Positions 9,499 to 20,503 are shown, numbered from the stretch's first letter. The stretch: 64,000 nt of DNA from Aromatoleum toluvorans (GCF_012910905.1 NZ_WTVN01000009.1:59501-123500); one strand, 5' to 3'. The notes: generated from the sequence alone by a model not told the origin. Numbers and translations are program-made.

Positions 9499-11037
9499 AT
9501 GAACCTGTTGCGCGCACTCGCCACTGTCAGCAGCATGACCCTGCTGTCGCGGATCCTCGGTTTCGTCCGCGATTTCGTCATCGCGCGCGCATTCGGCGCC
9601 GGCGTGGCGACCGATGCCTTCTTCGTCGCCTTCCGCCTGCCCAACCTGCTGCGCCGGATGTTCGCCGAAGGCGCATTCTCGCAGGCCTTCGTGCCGATCC
9701 TGGCGGAATACAAGAACCGCCAGGGACCGGAGGAAACGCACCGGCTGGTCAATCGCGTGGCGACGGCGCTCTCGCTGGCCGTGACCGCGGTGACCGCGCT
9801 GGGGATCGTCGCTGCCCCCCTGATCATATGGGTATCGGCACCCGGGTTTGCCGCGGAACCCGACAAGTTCGCGCTGACGGTGCAGCTGACCCGCATCACC
9901 TTTCCCTACATCCTGTTCATGGCGCTGGTGGCGCTCGCCGGCGGCGTGCTGAACACCTGGAGCCGCTTCGCGATCCCCGCCTTCACGCCGGTGCTGCTGA
10001 ACCTTTCCTTCATCGGCATGGCGCTGTTCGCCGCGCCGTGGTTCGATCCGCCGGTCCTCGCGCTGGCCTGGGCCGTCTTCCTCGGCGGCATCCTGCAGCT
10101 GGCGCTGCAGTTGCGACCGCTCGCACGCATCGGATTGCTGCCGCGGTTCGAGCTCAAGCTGTCCGATCCCGGCGTGCGCCGCATCGCGAAACTGATGCTG
10201 CCGGCGATGCTGGGCGTCTCGGTGAGCCAGATCTCGCTGATCATCAACACGATCTTTGCATCCTTCCTGGAAAGCGGCAGCGTGTCATGGCTGTATTACG
10301 CCGACCGGCTGATGGAGTTCCCCGCGGGCCTGCTCGGCGCGGCGCTCGGGACGATCCTGCTGCCGAGCCTCTCGAAGCTGCACGCCGACGAACAGCCGGA
10401 GGCGTTCTCGTCGCTGCTCGACTGGGGCCTGCGCCTGACCCTGATGCTCACGCTCCCTGCCGCCCTGGCCCTCGCCCTGCTCGCGGTTCCCCTCTTGTCG
10501 ACGCTGTTCCAGCACGGCGCATTCACGGCCGCGGATGTCCAGCAGACGCGCCTCGCGCTGGTCGCCTACAGCGTCGGCCTGAGCGGCCTGATCCTCGTGA
10601 AGATCCTCGCACCGGGCTTCTATGCGCGGCAGGACATCCGCACGCCGGTGAAGATCGCGCTGATCACGCTCGTCGCGACGCAGCTGATGAACCTCGCGTT
10701 CATCGTGCCGCTCAGGCACGCCGGCCTCGCGCTGTCGATCGGGCTCGCGTCGCTGCTCAACGCGGCGCTGCTGTACCGGGGACTGCGCCGGCGCGGCGTC
10801 TACCGGCCGCAGCCGCGCTGGGGACTCTTCACGCTGCGCCTGCTGGTCGCGCTGGTGGCGCTGGGGGCCGTACTGTGGTTCAGCATGGGCGACGAGGCAT
10901 GGTGGCTCGCCCAGACGGCGACGATGCGCCTGCTGCGGCTGTCCGCGGTCGTGCTGGGAGGCATCGCGGCGTACTTCCTCACGCTGTTCGCCCTGGGAAT
11001 CCGGCTGCGGGATTTCCGCCGCCGCGCGGCGAGTTGA
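9499..11037 (+). CDS. murJ: Lipid II flippase MurJ
   Basis: Polytopic inner-membrane protein (512 residues) of the MOP superfamily that flips lipid II to the periplasm for peptidoglycan synthesis. The start [25 protein letters not shown] and the [17 protein letters not shown] segment are typical, and about 14 hydrophobic segments are distributed along the protein. ATG 9499 gives the conserved N-terminus. A -10-like TATCAT at 9465-9470 lies about 30 bases upstream. The murJ-rpsT divergent arrangement is common in proteobacteria. Confidence 0.97.
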   Translation: MNLLRALATVSSMTLLSRILGFVRDFVIARAFGAGVATDAFFVAFRLPNLLRRMFAEGAFSQAFVPILAEYKNRQGPEETHRLVNRVATALSLAVTAVTALGIVAAPLIIWVSAPGFAAEPDKFALTVQLTRITFPYILFMALVALAGGVLNTWSRFAIPAFTPVLLNLSFIGMALFAAPWFDPPVLALAWAVFLGGILQLALQLRPLARIGLLPRFELKLSDPGVRRIAKLMLPAMLGVSVSQISLIINTIFASFLESGSVSWLYYADRLMEFPAGLLGAALGTILLPSLSKLHADEQPEAFSSLLDWGLRLTLMLTLPAALALALLAVPLLSTLFQHGAFTAADVQQTRLALVAYSVGLSGLILVKILAPGFYARQDIRTPVKIALITLVATQLMNLAFIVPLRHAGLALSIGLASLLNAALLYRGLRRRGVYRPQPRWGLFTLRLLVALVALGAVLWFSMGDEAWWLAQTATMRLLRLSAVVLGGIAAYFLTLFALGIRLRDFRRRAAS

Positions 11038-11061
11038 GGCCGGCAGCCATGGCGCTACAAT
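11034..11061 (+). promoter_or_regulatory. Promoter of the PEBP gene
   Basis: TTGAGG (11034-11039) and TACAAT (11056-11061) with 16-base spacing form a good sigma-70 promoter. The -35 overlaps the murJ stop codon. A ribosome site AAGGAG at 11091-11096 lies nine bases before the next ATG. Confidence 0.6.
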
Positions 11062-11105
11062 GAAACATCTGCTTGTCCCGATCGACATGAAAGGAGTCCA
11101 TTGGC

Positions 11106-11735
11106 ATGAAACTCTCCAGCCAAAGCTTCGCTGACGGTGCACGGATCCCCGGCGAGTTCTCGTTCTGCGTTCCTGCCGCCGAGGGGCATGTACGCCTGGG
11201 CGGCAACCGCAATCCTCATCTGGCATGGAACGGCGTACCGGCTGGAACGCGCTCCCTGGCGCTGATCTGCCACGACCCCGACGTGCCGAGCAAGGGTGAC
11301 GACGTCAATGTCGAGGGGCGCGTGGTGCCGACGAGCCTGCCACGCGTCGATTTCTTCCACTGGGTCATCGTCGACCTGCCGGCGGACCTGCGGGAAATCG
11401 CGGCCGGAAGCTTTTCCAGTGAAGTGACGCCGCGCGGCAAACCCGGGCCGAAAGGCCCCCTGGGCACCCATCAGGGGATCAACGACTACACCGCGTGGTT
11501 CGCGGGCGACGAGACGATGCGCGGCAACTACCACGGCTACGACGGCCCCTGCCCGCCGTGGAATGACGAATTGGTGCATCGCTACGTGTTCACGCTGTAT
11601 GCGCTGGACGTCGAATGCTGCGGCCTCGACGGCCAGTTCAGCGGCGCCCAGGTGCGCAACGCGATCGCCGGCCACGTGCTGGCCGAGGCGAAGCTGACCG
11701 GCACCTATACGCTGAACCCGGCGCTGCCGGGCTGA
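11106..11735 (+). CDS. YbhB/YbcL family PEBP-fold protein
   Basis: A 209-residue cytoplasmic protein of the phosphatidylethanolamine-binding-protein-like YbhB/YbcL family. The anion-pocket stretches are recognisable: SLALICHDPDVP near residue 52, FFHWVIVDLP near 83, and YHGYDGPCPPWNDELVHRYVF near 142. Bacterial members have no firmly established ligand. There is no signal peptide. It is convergent with ggt, with only 25 bases between the stop codons and no clear terminator. Confidence 0.9.
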   Translation: MKLSSQSFADGARIPGEFSFCVPAAEGHVRLGGNRNPHLAWNGVPAGTRSLALICHDPDVPSKGDDVNVEGRVVPTSLPRVDFFHWVIVDLPADLREIAAGSFSSEVTPRGKPGPKGPLGTHQGINDYTAWFAGDETMRGNYHGYDGPCPPWNDELVHRYVFTLYALDVECCGLDGQFSGAQVRNAIAGHVLAEAKLTGTYTLNPALPG

Positions 11736-11760
11736 GCGCTGCGCGCAAGCCCGACGGTCT

Positions 11761-13506
11761 TCAATATCCGGCGGCGGTCCCTTCCCTGCGCGGGTCCGCC
11801 GCCCCGATCCATTTCCCGTTCTGCCTGACGATCACGCCGAGCCCGCTGGTGAGGTCGCGCATCACGGGTTCGTGACCGAAGGCGGCGAGGCTCGCCGCCA
11901 GGGCCCGCGCGTCCGGGCGGTCCTCGACCTCGGTGGGGCCGTTGCGGCTCCCGACGTGCGGCCGCGCGAGCAAGGCGTCGGGCGGCAGCTTCCAGTCGAT
12001 CAGGCCGACAAGGTTTTCCGCGACGTAGTTGATGATCTGGCTGCCGCCCGGAGAGCCGGTGACCGCGAAGAGCTGCCCGTTGGAATCGAACACGAGGGTC
12101 GGCGACATCGAGCTGCGCGGGCGCTTGCCGGGCCCGACGCGATTCGGGTGGGGACCGCGCTCGTCGGCGGGAGCGAAGGAGAAATCCGTGAGCTGGTTGT
12201 TGAGCAGGAAGCCTCGCACCATCCGCCGGCTGCCGAAGGCATCTTCGATGGAGGCGGTGAGCGACACGGCGTTGCCCGCCGCATCGACAATGGAGATGTG
12301 GGAGGTCGCCGGCTGCTCGACGCTCACCGAGCGCGGCGTCGCGCCCTTGCCGGGATTGCCCGGCAGGGCGCGGTCGAGGCTGTCGTCGAGGCGGATCTGC
12401 TGCGCGCGGCCGGCCAGGTAATCGCGTGCGAGCAGCTGTGCCGGAGCGACGGTCATGGCCGCGGGGTCGCCATACCACGCATCGCGATCGGCGAACGCGA
12501 GCCGCCCCGCCTCGCTGAACAGATGGGCGGAGAATGCCGAATCGGGTGCGATCCCGGACAGGCGGAAGCGTTCCAGGATGCCGAGCAGCGCGAGCACGGT
12601 GGCGGCACCCGAGCTGGGCGGCGGCATGCCGCAGACGCGATAGCTGCGGTATGTGCCACACAAAGGGGTACGCTCGATGGCGCGGTAGCCGGCAAGATCG
12701 CGCAGGGACAGCCCGCCTGGATTCGGGGTGGCAGTGACCGCGGCGGCGATGTCCCGCGCGATCGGGCCTTCGTAGAACGCGTCGGCGCCCTGCTCCGCGA
12801 CCGTACGCAACACCTCGGCGAGCAAGGGATTGCGCAGCGTGGCGCCCTCCGCCAGCGGACGGCCGTCGGCGTCGAAGAAGAGCTGCCGCGCGGCCGGGTC
12901 GCGACTCAGGAAGCGATCCTTCGCGATCAGCGCGTGCAGACGTTGCGAGACGGGGAAACCGTCGGTGGCGAAGCGGATCGCGGGTTCGAACAGGCGTTTC
13001 CACGGCAGCCGGCCATGTCGGGCATGGACGTCGGCGAACATGCGCAGCAGCCCGGGGACACCGACCGAACGCCCGCCCACGACGGCGTCGTAGAAGGCCA
13101 TTTTGTCGCCGCCCGGCGTGAGGAAGAGATGTTCGTCCACGCCGGCGGGCGCCGTCTCGCGCCCGTCCCACGCGCTCGTCCGGCCCCTGCGCGCGTCATG
13201 GTGGACCAGGAAGCCGCCGCCGCCGATGCCGGAGGACTGCGGCTCGACGACGTTGAGCACCAGTGCGGCGGCGATCGCGGCGTCGACCGCGCTGCCGCCG
13301 GCATGCAGGAGCTCCAGCCCTGCCGCAGTCGCATGCGGGTTGGCCGTGACGACCATCGCCTTCGATGCCGTGACCGCCGGCTTGAGGCTGAACCCGGAGG
13401 CCGCTTCCGGTTGTGCCGGCACCTGCGCAAGTACCGCCTGCGGTGGCGGCAGCCCCCAGAGCACCCCGGACAAGAGCAGCGCAAACCCCGTTCGCGATAT
13501 GTGCAT
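11761..13506 (-). CDS. ggt: Gamma-glutamyltransferase
   Basis: Periplasmic Ntn-hydrolase (581 residues) that cleaves gamma-glutamyl compounds such as glutathione and can transpeptidate. A signal peptide of about 27 residues ends near VLA. The proenzyme should autocleave before Thr401, the nucleophile in ATSHISIVDAAGNAVS, giving large and small subunits. The GSGG-type oxyanion region is not written out in full here, but the small subunit has FLLNNQLTDFSF and the substrate loop GSPGGSQIINYV as in the family. It is downstream of the phosphofructokinase gene in the same direction, separated by 105 bases. Confidence 0.95.
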   Translation of the reverse strand: MHISRTGFALLLSGVLWGLPPPQAVLAQVPAQPEAASGFSLKPAVTASKAMVVTANPHATAAGLELLHAGGSAVDAAIAAALVLNVVEPQSSGIGGGGFLVHHDARRGRTSAWDGRETAPAGVDEHLFLTPGGDKMAFYDAVVGGRSVGVPGLLRMFADVHARHGRLPWKRLFEPAIRFATDGFPVSQRLHALIAKDRFLSRDPAARQLFFDADGRPLAEGATLRNPLLAEVLRTVAEQGADAFYEGPIARDIAAAVTATPNPGGLSLRDLAGYRAIERTPLCGTYRSYRVCGMPPPSSGAATVLALLGILERFRLSGIAPDSAFSAHLFSEAGRLAFADRDAWYGDPAAMTVAPAQLLARDYLAGRAQQIRLDDSLDRALPGNPGKGATPRSVSVEQPATSHISIVDAAGNAVSLTASIEDAFGSRRMVRGFLLNNQLTDFSFAPADERGPHPNRVGPGKRPRSSMSPTLVFDSNGQLFAVTGSPGGSQIINYVAENLVGLIDWKLPPDALLARPHVGSRNGPTEVEDRPDARALAASLAAFGHEPVMRDLTSGLGVIVRQNGKWIGAADPRREGTAAGY

Positions 13507-13611
13507 GACACCCTCCGCATGCCGCCGGCCCGCGGCCTGGAAGCAGTAACAGGAACGATACGCGTCGACGCGGTTCGCCGCGCCGCCCGAATATAGCCGT
13601 AGCGCCCCGTT

Positions 13612-14868
13612 TCAGGGGACGTACGACGCGAGCTTGCGCGGGACCGCGGGCAGTTTCAGCCGCCGGTAGTCCGGCACGCCGCGGGCAAATGCGGGATAGA
13701 CCTCGCCTTCGATCAGGGGCCGCAGGTAACGCCTTGCCGCGTCGGTGACGTGGAGGCCATCGGCACGGATGAAATGGGCGGGAACCCGGCGTTCGAGGTT
13801 GGCGATCGCGGCGGCGTCGGCGAATTCGAGATCCCAGCGATAGGGTTCGTCGGAGAGGCGGCGAATTGCGGGCATCACGCAGTCGCGCCCGGCGATTGCC
13901 GCCTCGACCGCGGCGCGCCCCACGGCGCTCGCGTGGGCGTGATCCACGGCGGAAACGAGGTGCCCCGCGGCGCGTTGCAGGTAATCCGGAATGGCCCAGT
14001 GGTGCTTGTGGCCGAGACGCGCGTGGATCAGCCGCGCGATGCACTGGCCGGCACCGCCGAGCTGCACGTGTCCCTTGCGGTCGTGGTCCTGTTCCATCAC
14101 GAGCGTGCCGTTCGCACGGCGGATCCCCTCCGAGACGGTCACGGCACAGTAGCCGAGGCGCTTCACGGTGGCGTCGACTGCGGCGAGGAAGGCGTCCTCG
14201 TCGAACGGGATTTCGGGCATCAGGATGATGTGCGGCGGCTCGTCCGCCGTCTGCGCCGCGAGCGCGGTTGCGGCGGCGATCCAGCCGGCGTTGCGCCCCA
14301 TCACCTCGAGCACGAAGACGCGCCCGGAGCGGCTGGCCATCGACGCGACGTCGATGCCGGCCTCCAGCATCGCCACCGCCGCGTACTTGGCGGCGGAGCC
14401 GAAGCCGGGCGAGCAGTCGGTGCCTTCGAGATCGTTGTCCACCGTCTTGGGCACGCCCACGCACGCCAGCGGATAACCCCGCGCACGCGCCGCGGCCGAG
14501 AGCTTGGCCACGGCGTCCATCGAGCCGTTTCCGCCGTTGTAGAGGAAACCGCCGATACCGTGGGCCGCGAAGACCGCGAACAGGCGGTCGTACTGGGCCG
14601 GGTTCCGCTCGGGCGGATCGAGGTCGAAGCGGCACGAGCCGAAGGCGCCGCCCGGCATGTGCGCGAGCGCGTCGACCTCCTCGGCGCCGAGCACGGCGGT
14701 GTCGATCAGGTCCTCGCCGAGCACGCCGAGAATGCCGTTGCGGGCCGCAAACAGCGTCCCGACGGCGTCGTCACGTTCGCGCGCCGCGGCAATGACCGCC
14801 GCTGCCGTGGCGTTGATGACTGCGGTGACGCCGCCCGACTGGGCGTAGAGAAGATTGGTCCTGGCCAT
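13612..14868 (-). CDS. 6-phosphofructokinase, phosphoryl donor uncertain
   Basis: Phosphorylates fructose-6-phosphate to the 1,6-bisphosphate. The 418-residue protein is longer than E. coli PfkA (320). The donor signature is mixed. PKTVDND (140-146) has the Lys typical of pyrophosphate enzymes where ATP enzymes have Gly. GGNGS (112-116) keeps the Gly typical of ATP enzymes and has Asn where Asp is normal. The catalytic Asp of TVDND is intact (D144), and MGRNAGW is present for substrate binding. It lies between adk and ggt. The common annotation for such proteins is pyrophosphate-dependent, but the sequence does not settle this. Confidence 0.88.
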   Translation of the reverse strand: MARTNLLYAQSGGVTAVINATAAAVIAAARERDDAVGTLFAARNGILGVLGEDLIDTAVLGAEEVDALAHMPGGAFGSCRFDLDPPERNPAQYDRLFAVFAAHGIGGFLYNGGNGSMDAVAKLSAAARARGYPLACVGVPKTVDNDLEGTDCSPGFGSAAKYAAVAMLEAGIDVASMASRSGRVFVLEVMGRNAGWIAAATALAAQTADEPPHIILMPEIPFDEDAFLAAVDATVKRLGYCAVTVSEGIRRANGTLVMEQDHDRKGHVQLGGAGQCIARLIHARLGHKHHWAIPDYLQRAAGHLVSAVDHAHASAVGRAAVEAAIAGRDCVMPAIRRLSDEPYRWDLEFADAAAIANLERRVPAHFIRADGLHVTDAARRYLRPLIEGEVYPAFARGVPDYRRLKLPAVPRKLASYVP

Positions 14869-14951
14869 CGCGCTCCCGTGTAATGCAAAAGCAAACGCGG
14901 CGAGGAACGGGATGAACCCGCCGCTCGCCGCGCCTGTGCCGGAGATGCTGC

Positions 14952-16452
<1,501 letters not shown>

Positions 16453-16454
16453 GC

Positions 16455-16646
16455 TCAGCGGCGCAGCGCGTCGACTTCTTCTGCGGACAGCTGGCGCGCC
16501 TCTTCCTCGAGCATCACCGGGATGCCGTCGCGGATCGGGAAGCCGAGACGGTCGGCCTTGCACACCAGCTCCTGCCTGTCCTTGACGAAGTCGAGGGGGC
16601 CCTTGCAGATCGGGCACACGAGGATTTCAAGCAGTCGGGCGTCCAT
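16455..16646 (-). CDS. Trm112/YcaR family protein
   Basis: A 63-residue protein with the family pattern [14 protein letters not shown] near the start and [21 protein letters not shown] after it. The family forms a small zinc-ribbon-like fold; eukaryotic Trm112 activates methyltransferases, but the bacterial role is not clear. Only one CxxC pair (CPIC, residues 11-14) plus one later Cys is seen, so a full four-Cys zinc site is absent. It overlaps the end of lpxK by 20 bases and abuts kdsB, the usual position. Confidence 0.9.
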   Translation of the reverse strand: MDARLLEILVCPICKGPLDFVKDRQELVCKADRLGFPIRDGIPVMLEEEARQLSAEEVDALRR

Positions 16647-17640
16647 GCGACAGTTTCTCCAGGATATGTTCGGCGGCGCCCGCCGGGATCTGTGCCCTGA
16701 CCGGGAACTCCCAAGTATTGGCGGGCGCGAAAGCTGAGCATTTTACCGCATCCTTGCTGGTCAGGATTTTCGGCTCGCCGGGCGCGAAGGCGAGGTCGGC
16801 GGCGGTGAAGGGGTGATGATCGGGGAAGGGATGCGGCACGACGTCCAGCCCCATCGCGCGCAGCTGCGCGAAGAACCGCTCGGGGCGGCCGATGCCCGCG
16901 ATCGCGTGCACGCGGCGCCCCCGGAACGCGTCGGGGAGGCAGCGTTCGCGGGCGTCGTGGAGGGAAACCAGGGCGTCGCCCTCGAGGCGCATCGGAAACA
17001 CCGGCGTATCGCCGAGCGCCCCGTGCACATCGGCCGACAGCGGCCCGTGCGCGATCACGGCGTCCACCTCGCGCAGGCGCGAGACCGGTTCGCGCAGCGG
17101 CCCGGCCGGCAGGAGCCAGCGGTTGCCGAGGGTGCGCTCATCGACCACGACGAGTTCGACGTCGCGCGCCAGGCGGTAATGCTGCAGCCCGTCGTCCGAC
17201 ACCAGCACGTTGCACGCGGGATGCGCGGCGAGCAGTGCGCGCGCGGCGGCCGGGCGGTCGGCGCCGACCGCGACCGGGCAGCCCGTGAGCCGCGCGAGCA
17301 GGACCGGCTCGTCACCGAAGACCGCGGGATCGCCATCCGCGGGCACGAGGGCGACGCCTTCGATCTGCCCGCCGTAACCCCGGCTGACGACGCCCGGCGT
17401 CCATCCCGCCGCACGCAGTTCGCGCACGAGCCAGTCGACCACCGGCGTCTTGCCGCTCCCGCCGACCGCGATATTGCCGACGACGATGACGGGAACGGGG
17501 AGACGTTCGACCCTGCCCGGGTCACGGCGGTAACGGCTGCGACGCGCCGCCGCGAGCGCGCCGAAGAGCACCGACACCGGCTGGAGCAGGCACGCCGCGA
17601 GCGAGCGGCTGCGCCACCATGCGGGACTGCCGCGCGCCAT
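16627..17640 (-). CDS. lpxK: Tetraacyldisaccharide 4'-kinase
   Basis: Phosphorylates the lipid A disaccharide precursor at the 4' position at the inner-membrane face. At 337 residues it is the normal length. An N-terminal hydrophobic stretch is followed by the Walker A loop [13 protein letters not shown] near residue 55 and the family segments [17 protein letters not shown] and [12 protein letters not shown]. It overlaps the Trm112-like gene by 20 bases and is 50 bases downstream of exbD. Confidence 0.97.
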   Translation of the reverse strand: MARGSPAWWRSRSLAACLLQPVSVLFGALAAARRSRYRRDPGRVERLPVPVIVVGNIAVGGSGKTPVVDWLVRELRAAGWTPGVVSRGYGGQIEGVALVPADGDPAVFGDEPVLLARLTGCPVAVGADRPAAARALLAAHPACNVLVSDDGLQHYRLARDVELVVVDERTLGNRWLLPAGPLREPVSRLREVDAVIAHGPLSADVHGALGDTPVFPMRLEGDALVSLHDARERCLPDAFRGRRVHAIAGIGRPERFFAQLRAMGLDVVPHPFPDHHPFTAADLAFAPGEPKILTSKDAVKCSAFAPANTWEFPVRAQIPAGAAEHILEKLSHGRPTA

Positions 17641-17690
17641 CGTTCAGGTGCGCGGCTGCGGCACCCCGGACGCCGCGGCGGCGCGGCGCC

Positions 17691-18119
17691 TCACGGGGCG
17701 GACTGGGTGGCGAAGGTGATGTGCGGCAGGCCCGCGCGCTGCGCCGCCTGCATCACGTCGATGACGCGCTGGTGCGCGGCCTTGGCGTCGGCGGTGATGA
17801 CGACGACCGGCTCCTTGCCGCCCGAAGGCACTGCCTTGCCGAGCGCCGCAGCGATGGCGTTGATGTCCTTGTCGCCGACCGGCTGGCGATTGACCAGCAC
17901 GTCGCCGGCCGCACTCACCGCGACGACGATCTCGTTCGGCGTCACTTCCGCGGACGGGGTTTCCGCGGTCGGGAGATTGATCTCCAGCCCCGAGACCTTG
18001 GAATAGGTCGTCGTCAGGACCAGGAAGATGATGAGCACCAGCAGGACATCGATCAGTGGAATCAGATTGATGTCCGGGGCTTCGTGCTTGCGTCCGCGCT
18101 GAAAATTCATCCGCTGCAT
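17691..18119 (-). CDS. exbD: ExbD/TolR family protein
   Basis: A 142-residue inner-membrane protein with one helix and a periplasmic domain, partner of ExbB in using proton motive force to drive a TonB- or Tol-type system. The helix is preceded by PDINLIPLIDVLLVLIIFL, whose Asp24 is the proton-path residue. It lies six bases downstream of exbB. No tonB or tolA gene is next to it, so the energised receptor cannot be told from the window. ATG 18119 or the Met three codons later are both possible starts. Confidence 0.93.
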   Translation of the reverse strand: MQRMNFQRGRKHEAPDINLIPLIDVLLVLIIFLVLTTTYSKVSGLEINLPTAETPSAEVTPNEIVVAVSAAGDVLVNRQPVGDKDINAIAAALGKAVPSGGKEPVVVITADAKAAHQRVIDVMQAAQRAGLPHITFATQSAP

Positions 18120-18125
18120 TCCAGC

Positions 18126-18734
18126 TCAGTGGCGACGCTCGCCGTGGACGACCTCGACCAGCTTGATCGCCTGCTGCTCCATGTCGACGACGAAACCGTC
18201 GACCGCGGCGCGGTAGTGGCGCCAGAAGATGATCGACGGGATCGCGATGATCAGGCCCAGGCCGGTGGCGTAGAGGGCCGTGGAGATGCCCTGCGCGAGC
18301 TGTTGCGGGTTGGTCGTGGCGGCGCCCTGGGCGGCGAAGATGTCGATCATGCCGACGATGGTGCCGAACAGGCCCATCAGCGGGGCGATCGACGCGATGG
18401 TGCCGAGCGTGTTGAGGAAACGCTCGAGCTCGTGGGCGACGGCGCGCCCGGTCTCTTCGATCGACTCCTTCATGACCTCGCGCGTGCTGCCGACGTTGCG
18501 CAGCCCCGCGGCGAGGACGCGGCCGAGCGGGGAATGGGCGGCGACATGGTTGGCCATCTCGTTCGAGGCGCCCTTCTGGCGCAGGTCGGCGAGCACCTTG
18601 TCGAGCAGGCCGTCCGGCACGATGCGCGAGCGGCGCAGGGTCACGCCGCGTTCGATGATCAGGGCGACGGCGACAATGGAAACCAGCAGGAGGGGCCAGA
18701 CGGGCCAGCCCGCGGACTGGATGAGCGCGAACAC
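18126..18734 (-). CDS. exbB: ExbB/TolQ/MotA-family proton channel protein
   Basis: A 202-residue inner-membrane protein with three helices: about residues 10-28, 110-132 (GTIASIAPLMGLFGTIVGMI) and 150-172. It forms the proton channel with ExbD. The start was set at GTG 18734, which has GGAG eight bases upstream and gives the normal N-terminus; longer starts read poorly. It heads the exbB-exbD-lpxK-Trm112-kdsB-adk run. An AT-rich region with repeated TGTGGAT elements lies upstream. Confidence 0.93.
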   Translation of the reverse strand: MFALIQSAGWPVWPLLLVSIVAVALIIERGVTLRRSRIVPDGLLDKVLADLRQKGASNEMANHVAAHSPLGRVLAAGLRNVGSTREVMKESIEETGRAVAHELERFLNTLGTIASIAPLMGLFGTIVGMIDIFAAQGAATTNPQQLAQGISTALYATGLGLIIAIPSIIFWRHYRAAVDGFVVDMEQQAIKLVEVVHGERRH

Positions 18735-18823
18735 GCAAGGAACTCCGGAATTGCGAAAAAAAAGAACTCTAAACTCGACTCGCGGACAGGGCAAGGCGCA
18801 CGCGTTTGTCATGGCAGCAGCAA

Positions 18824-19021
18824 GAATCCACAAAACCTGTGGATAAGTTTGTGGATTTTTCGGGAATTACGCGCCAAATCGCTGTCCCGACAAGTGTTTC
18901 CTTGCTCCGCTGAAAAATTGTGCAACACTTTTATTGTTTAAAAACAGATACTTAAAAATTCGCTCATCTGATTGTGGATTTCACTAAGACACCGTTGACA
19001 GAACGGTCTGCTTGTGGATTC
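18824..19021. promoter_or_regulatory. AT-rich region with a cluster of DnaA-box-like sites
   Basis: The exbB-xseA divergent spacer contains one perfect consensus DnaA box, TGTGGATAA at 18838-18846 (TTATCCACA on the minus strand). It also has TGTGGATTT at 18850-18858 and 18973-18981, TGTGGATTC at 19013-19021, and GAATCCACA in the opposite sense at 18824-18832. Between about 18900 and 18975 the DNA is strikingly AT-rich for this GC-rich window. A TTGACA at 18995-19000 is also present. No gene is seen here. The sites could regulate exbB or xseA, or titrate DnaA. Confidence 0.5.
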
Positions 19022-19024
19022 CGC

Positions 19025-19030
19025 TACAAT
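19025..19030 (+). promoter_or_regulatory. Candidate -10 element of xseA
   Basis: TACAAT ends seven bases before the xseA ATG at 19038, which places the expected transcription start at or one base before the start codon. No -35 hexamer stands at 16-18 bases; the nearest match, TTGACA at 18995-19000, is 24 bases away. Confidence 0.4.
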
Positions 19031-19037
19031 CCGCCCC

Positions 19038-20414
19038 ATGCAGAACTCCACGTCCCTCCCCTACGACGATTCCGGCGCCCCCCGCGGCGCGGGCCGTGCC
19101 ATCAGCGTCTCGGAACTCAACCGGATGGCGCGCGAAGCGCTCGAATCACGCATCCCGCTGCTGTGGGTGAGCGGCGAAATCTCCAACCTCACGCGCGCGC
19201 CGTCGGGCCACCTGTATTTCACGCTGAAGGATTCGCAGGCGCAGGTTCGCTGCACGATGTGGCGCAATCGCTCCCAGTTGCTGCCGTTTCGCCCGGAGAA
19301 CGGCATGCGCGTGGACGCGCGCGCGCTCGTGACGCTGTACGAGGCGCGGGGCGACTTCCAGCTCAACGTGGAGGCCCTGCGGCAGACGGGACAGGGCGAC
19401 CTGTTCGAAGCCTTCCTGCGCCTGAAGGAGAAGCTCGCGACGGAGGGGCTCTTCGATCCGGCGGCCAAGCGCGCGTTGCCGCATTATCCGCGCCGCCTCG
19501 GCGTCGTGACCTCCCCTGCCGCCGCCGCGTGGAAGGATGTACTGGCGACCTTGCAGCGGCGCGCACCGCACCTGGAAGTCGTGCTGTATCCGGCTCCGGT
19601 GCAGGGCGCGGATGCCGGTGCCCGGCTCGCCGACGCCGTGCGGAGCGCGGATGCCCGCGCCGCGGCGGACGGCATCGACCTGCTGCTGGTGGTGCGCGGC
19701 GGCGGCAGCATCGAGGACCTGTGGGCCTTCAACGACGAGTCGCTGGCGCGCGCGATCCGCGCCTGCCCGGTGCCCGTGGTGAGCGGCGTCGGCCATGAAA
19801 CGGACTTCACGATCGCCGATTTCGCCGCCGACGTGCGCGCGGCGACGCCGACCGGAGCGGCTGAACTCGCCAGTGCCGGCTATCACGCGGCCCGCGCACG
19901 GCTCGGCGAGATCGGTCGCAGCCTCTCGGCCGGCATGGATCGGCGCGTGCACGGGCTTGCGCAGCGCCTTGACCGCGCGGCGCTGCGGCTGGTGCATCCG
20001 CGCGAGCGGCTGGGGCTCGCACGCGAGCGCAGCGAGCGCCTCGGCGTACGCCTGCATGCAGCGATGTCGCGGCGGCTCGAACGGCTGCGCGCATCTCAAC
20101 AGGTCCTCCGGCTACGCCTCGTTGCGCGCCGGCCGGATCTGCAACGCGAGATGGAGCGGTGCGTGCGTGCCGGGCGGCGGCTGGCGCAGGCAGGGGAGCA
20201 GATCGTGCAGCGCCGGGCCGAGCGGCTGGCGACGATCGCCGCCCATCTGCAGCACCTCGCGCCGCAGGCGGTGCTCGCGCGCGGTTACAGCATCACGCGC
20301 GACGCGGACGGCCGCATCCTGCGCGCCGCGGGCGACGCGACGATCGGCGGCGAAGTTTCGGTGGAGCTCGCAATCGGCCGGTTGCGTGCTATCGTGAATA
20401 GCACAGAAGCATGA
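19038..20414 (+). CDS. xseA: Exodeoxyribonuclease VII large subunit
   Basis: Catalytic subunit (458 residues) of ExoVII, which degrades single-stranded DNA to oligonucleotides and needs the small subunit XseB, not encoded here. The N-terminal OB-fold (about 15-115, SELNRMAREALES and GHLYFTLKDS) is followed by the catalytic region with GVVTSPAAAAWKD, DLLLVVRGGGSIEDLWAFND and GVGHETDFTIADF. A long basic helical C-terminal part ends the protein. ATG 19038 is preferred over GTG 19014 because it follows the -10 at a suitable distance; no Shine-Dalgarno is seen. Confidence 0.96.
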   Translation: MQNSTSLPYDDSGAPRGAGRAISVSELNRMAREALESRIPLLWVSGEISNLTRAPSGHLYFTLKDSQAQVRCTMWRNRSQLLPFRPENGMRVDARALVTLYEARGDFQLNVEALRQTGQGDLFEAFLRLKEKLATEGLFDPAAKRALPHYPRRLGVVTSPAAAAWKDVLATLQRRAPHLEVVLYPAPVQGADAGARLADAVRSADARAAADGIDLLLVVRGGGSIEDLWAFNDESLARAIRACPVPVVSGVGHETDFTIADFAADVRAATPTGAAELASAGYHAARARLGEIGRSLSAGMDRRVHGLAQRLDRAALRLVHPRERLGLARERSERLGVRLHAAMSRRLERLRASQQVLRLRLVARRPDLQREMERCVRAGRRLAQAGEQIVQRRAERLATIAAHLQHLAPQAVLARGYSITRDADGRILRAAGDATIGGEVSVELAIGRLRAIVNSTEA

Positions 20415-20473
20415 CGAGCGAGACTCCGCCCCCGCATCGGGGCCGGCCCGCGGCAGGCTTCGTGTCCGCAGGT

Positions 20474-20503
20474 TTGCAAGCGCACGCAAAACCCGACTAG
20501 AAT
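20474..20503 (+). promoter_or_regulatory. Promoter of sodB
   Basis: TTGCAA (20474-20479) and TAGAAT (20498-20503), 18 bases apart, lie about 45 bases upstream of the sodB ribosome site AAGGAG at 20544-20549. No clear Fur box was recognised. Confidence 0.6.
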
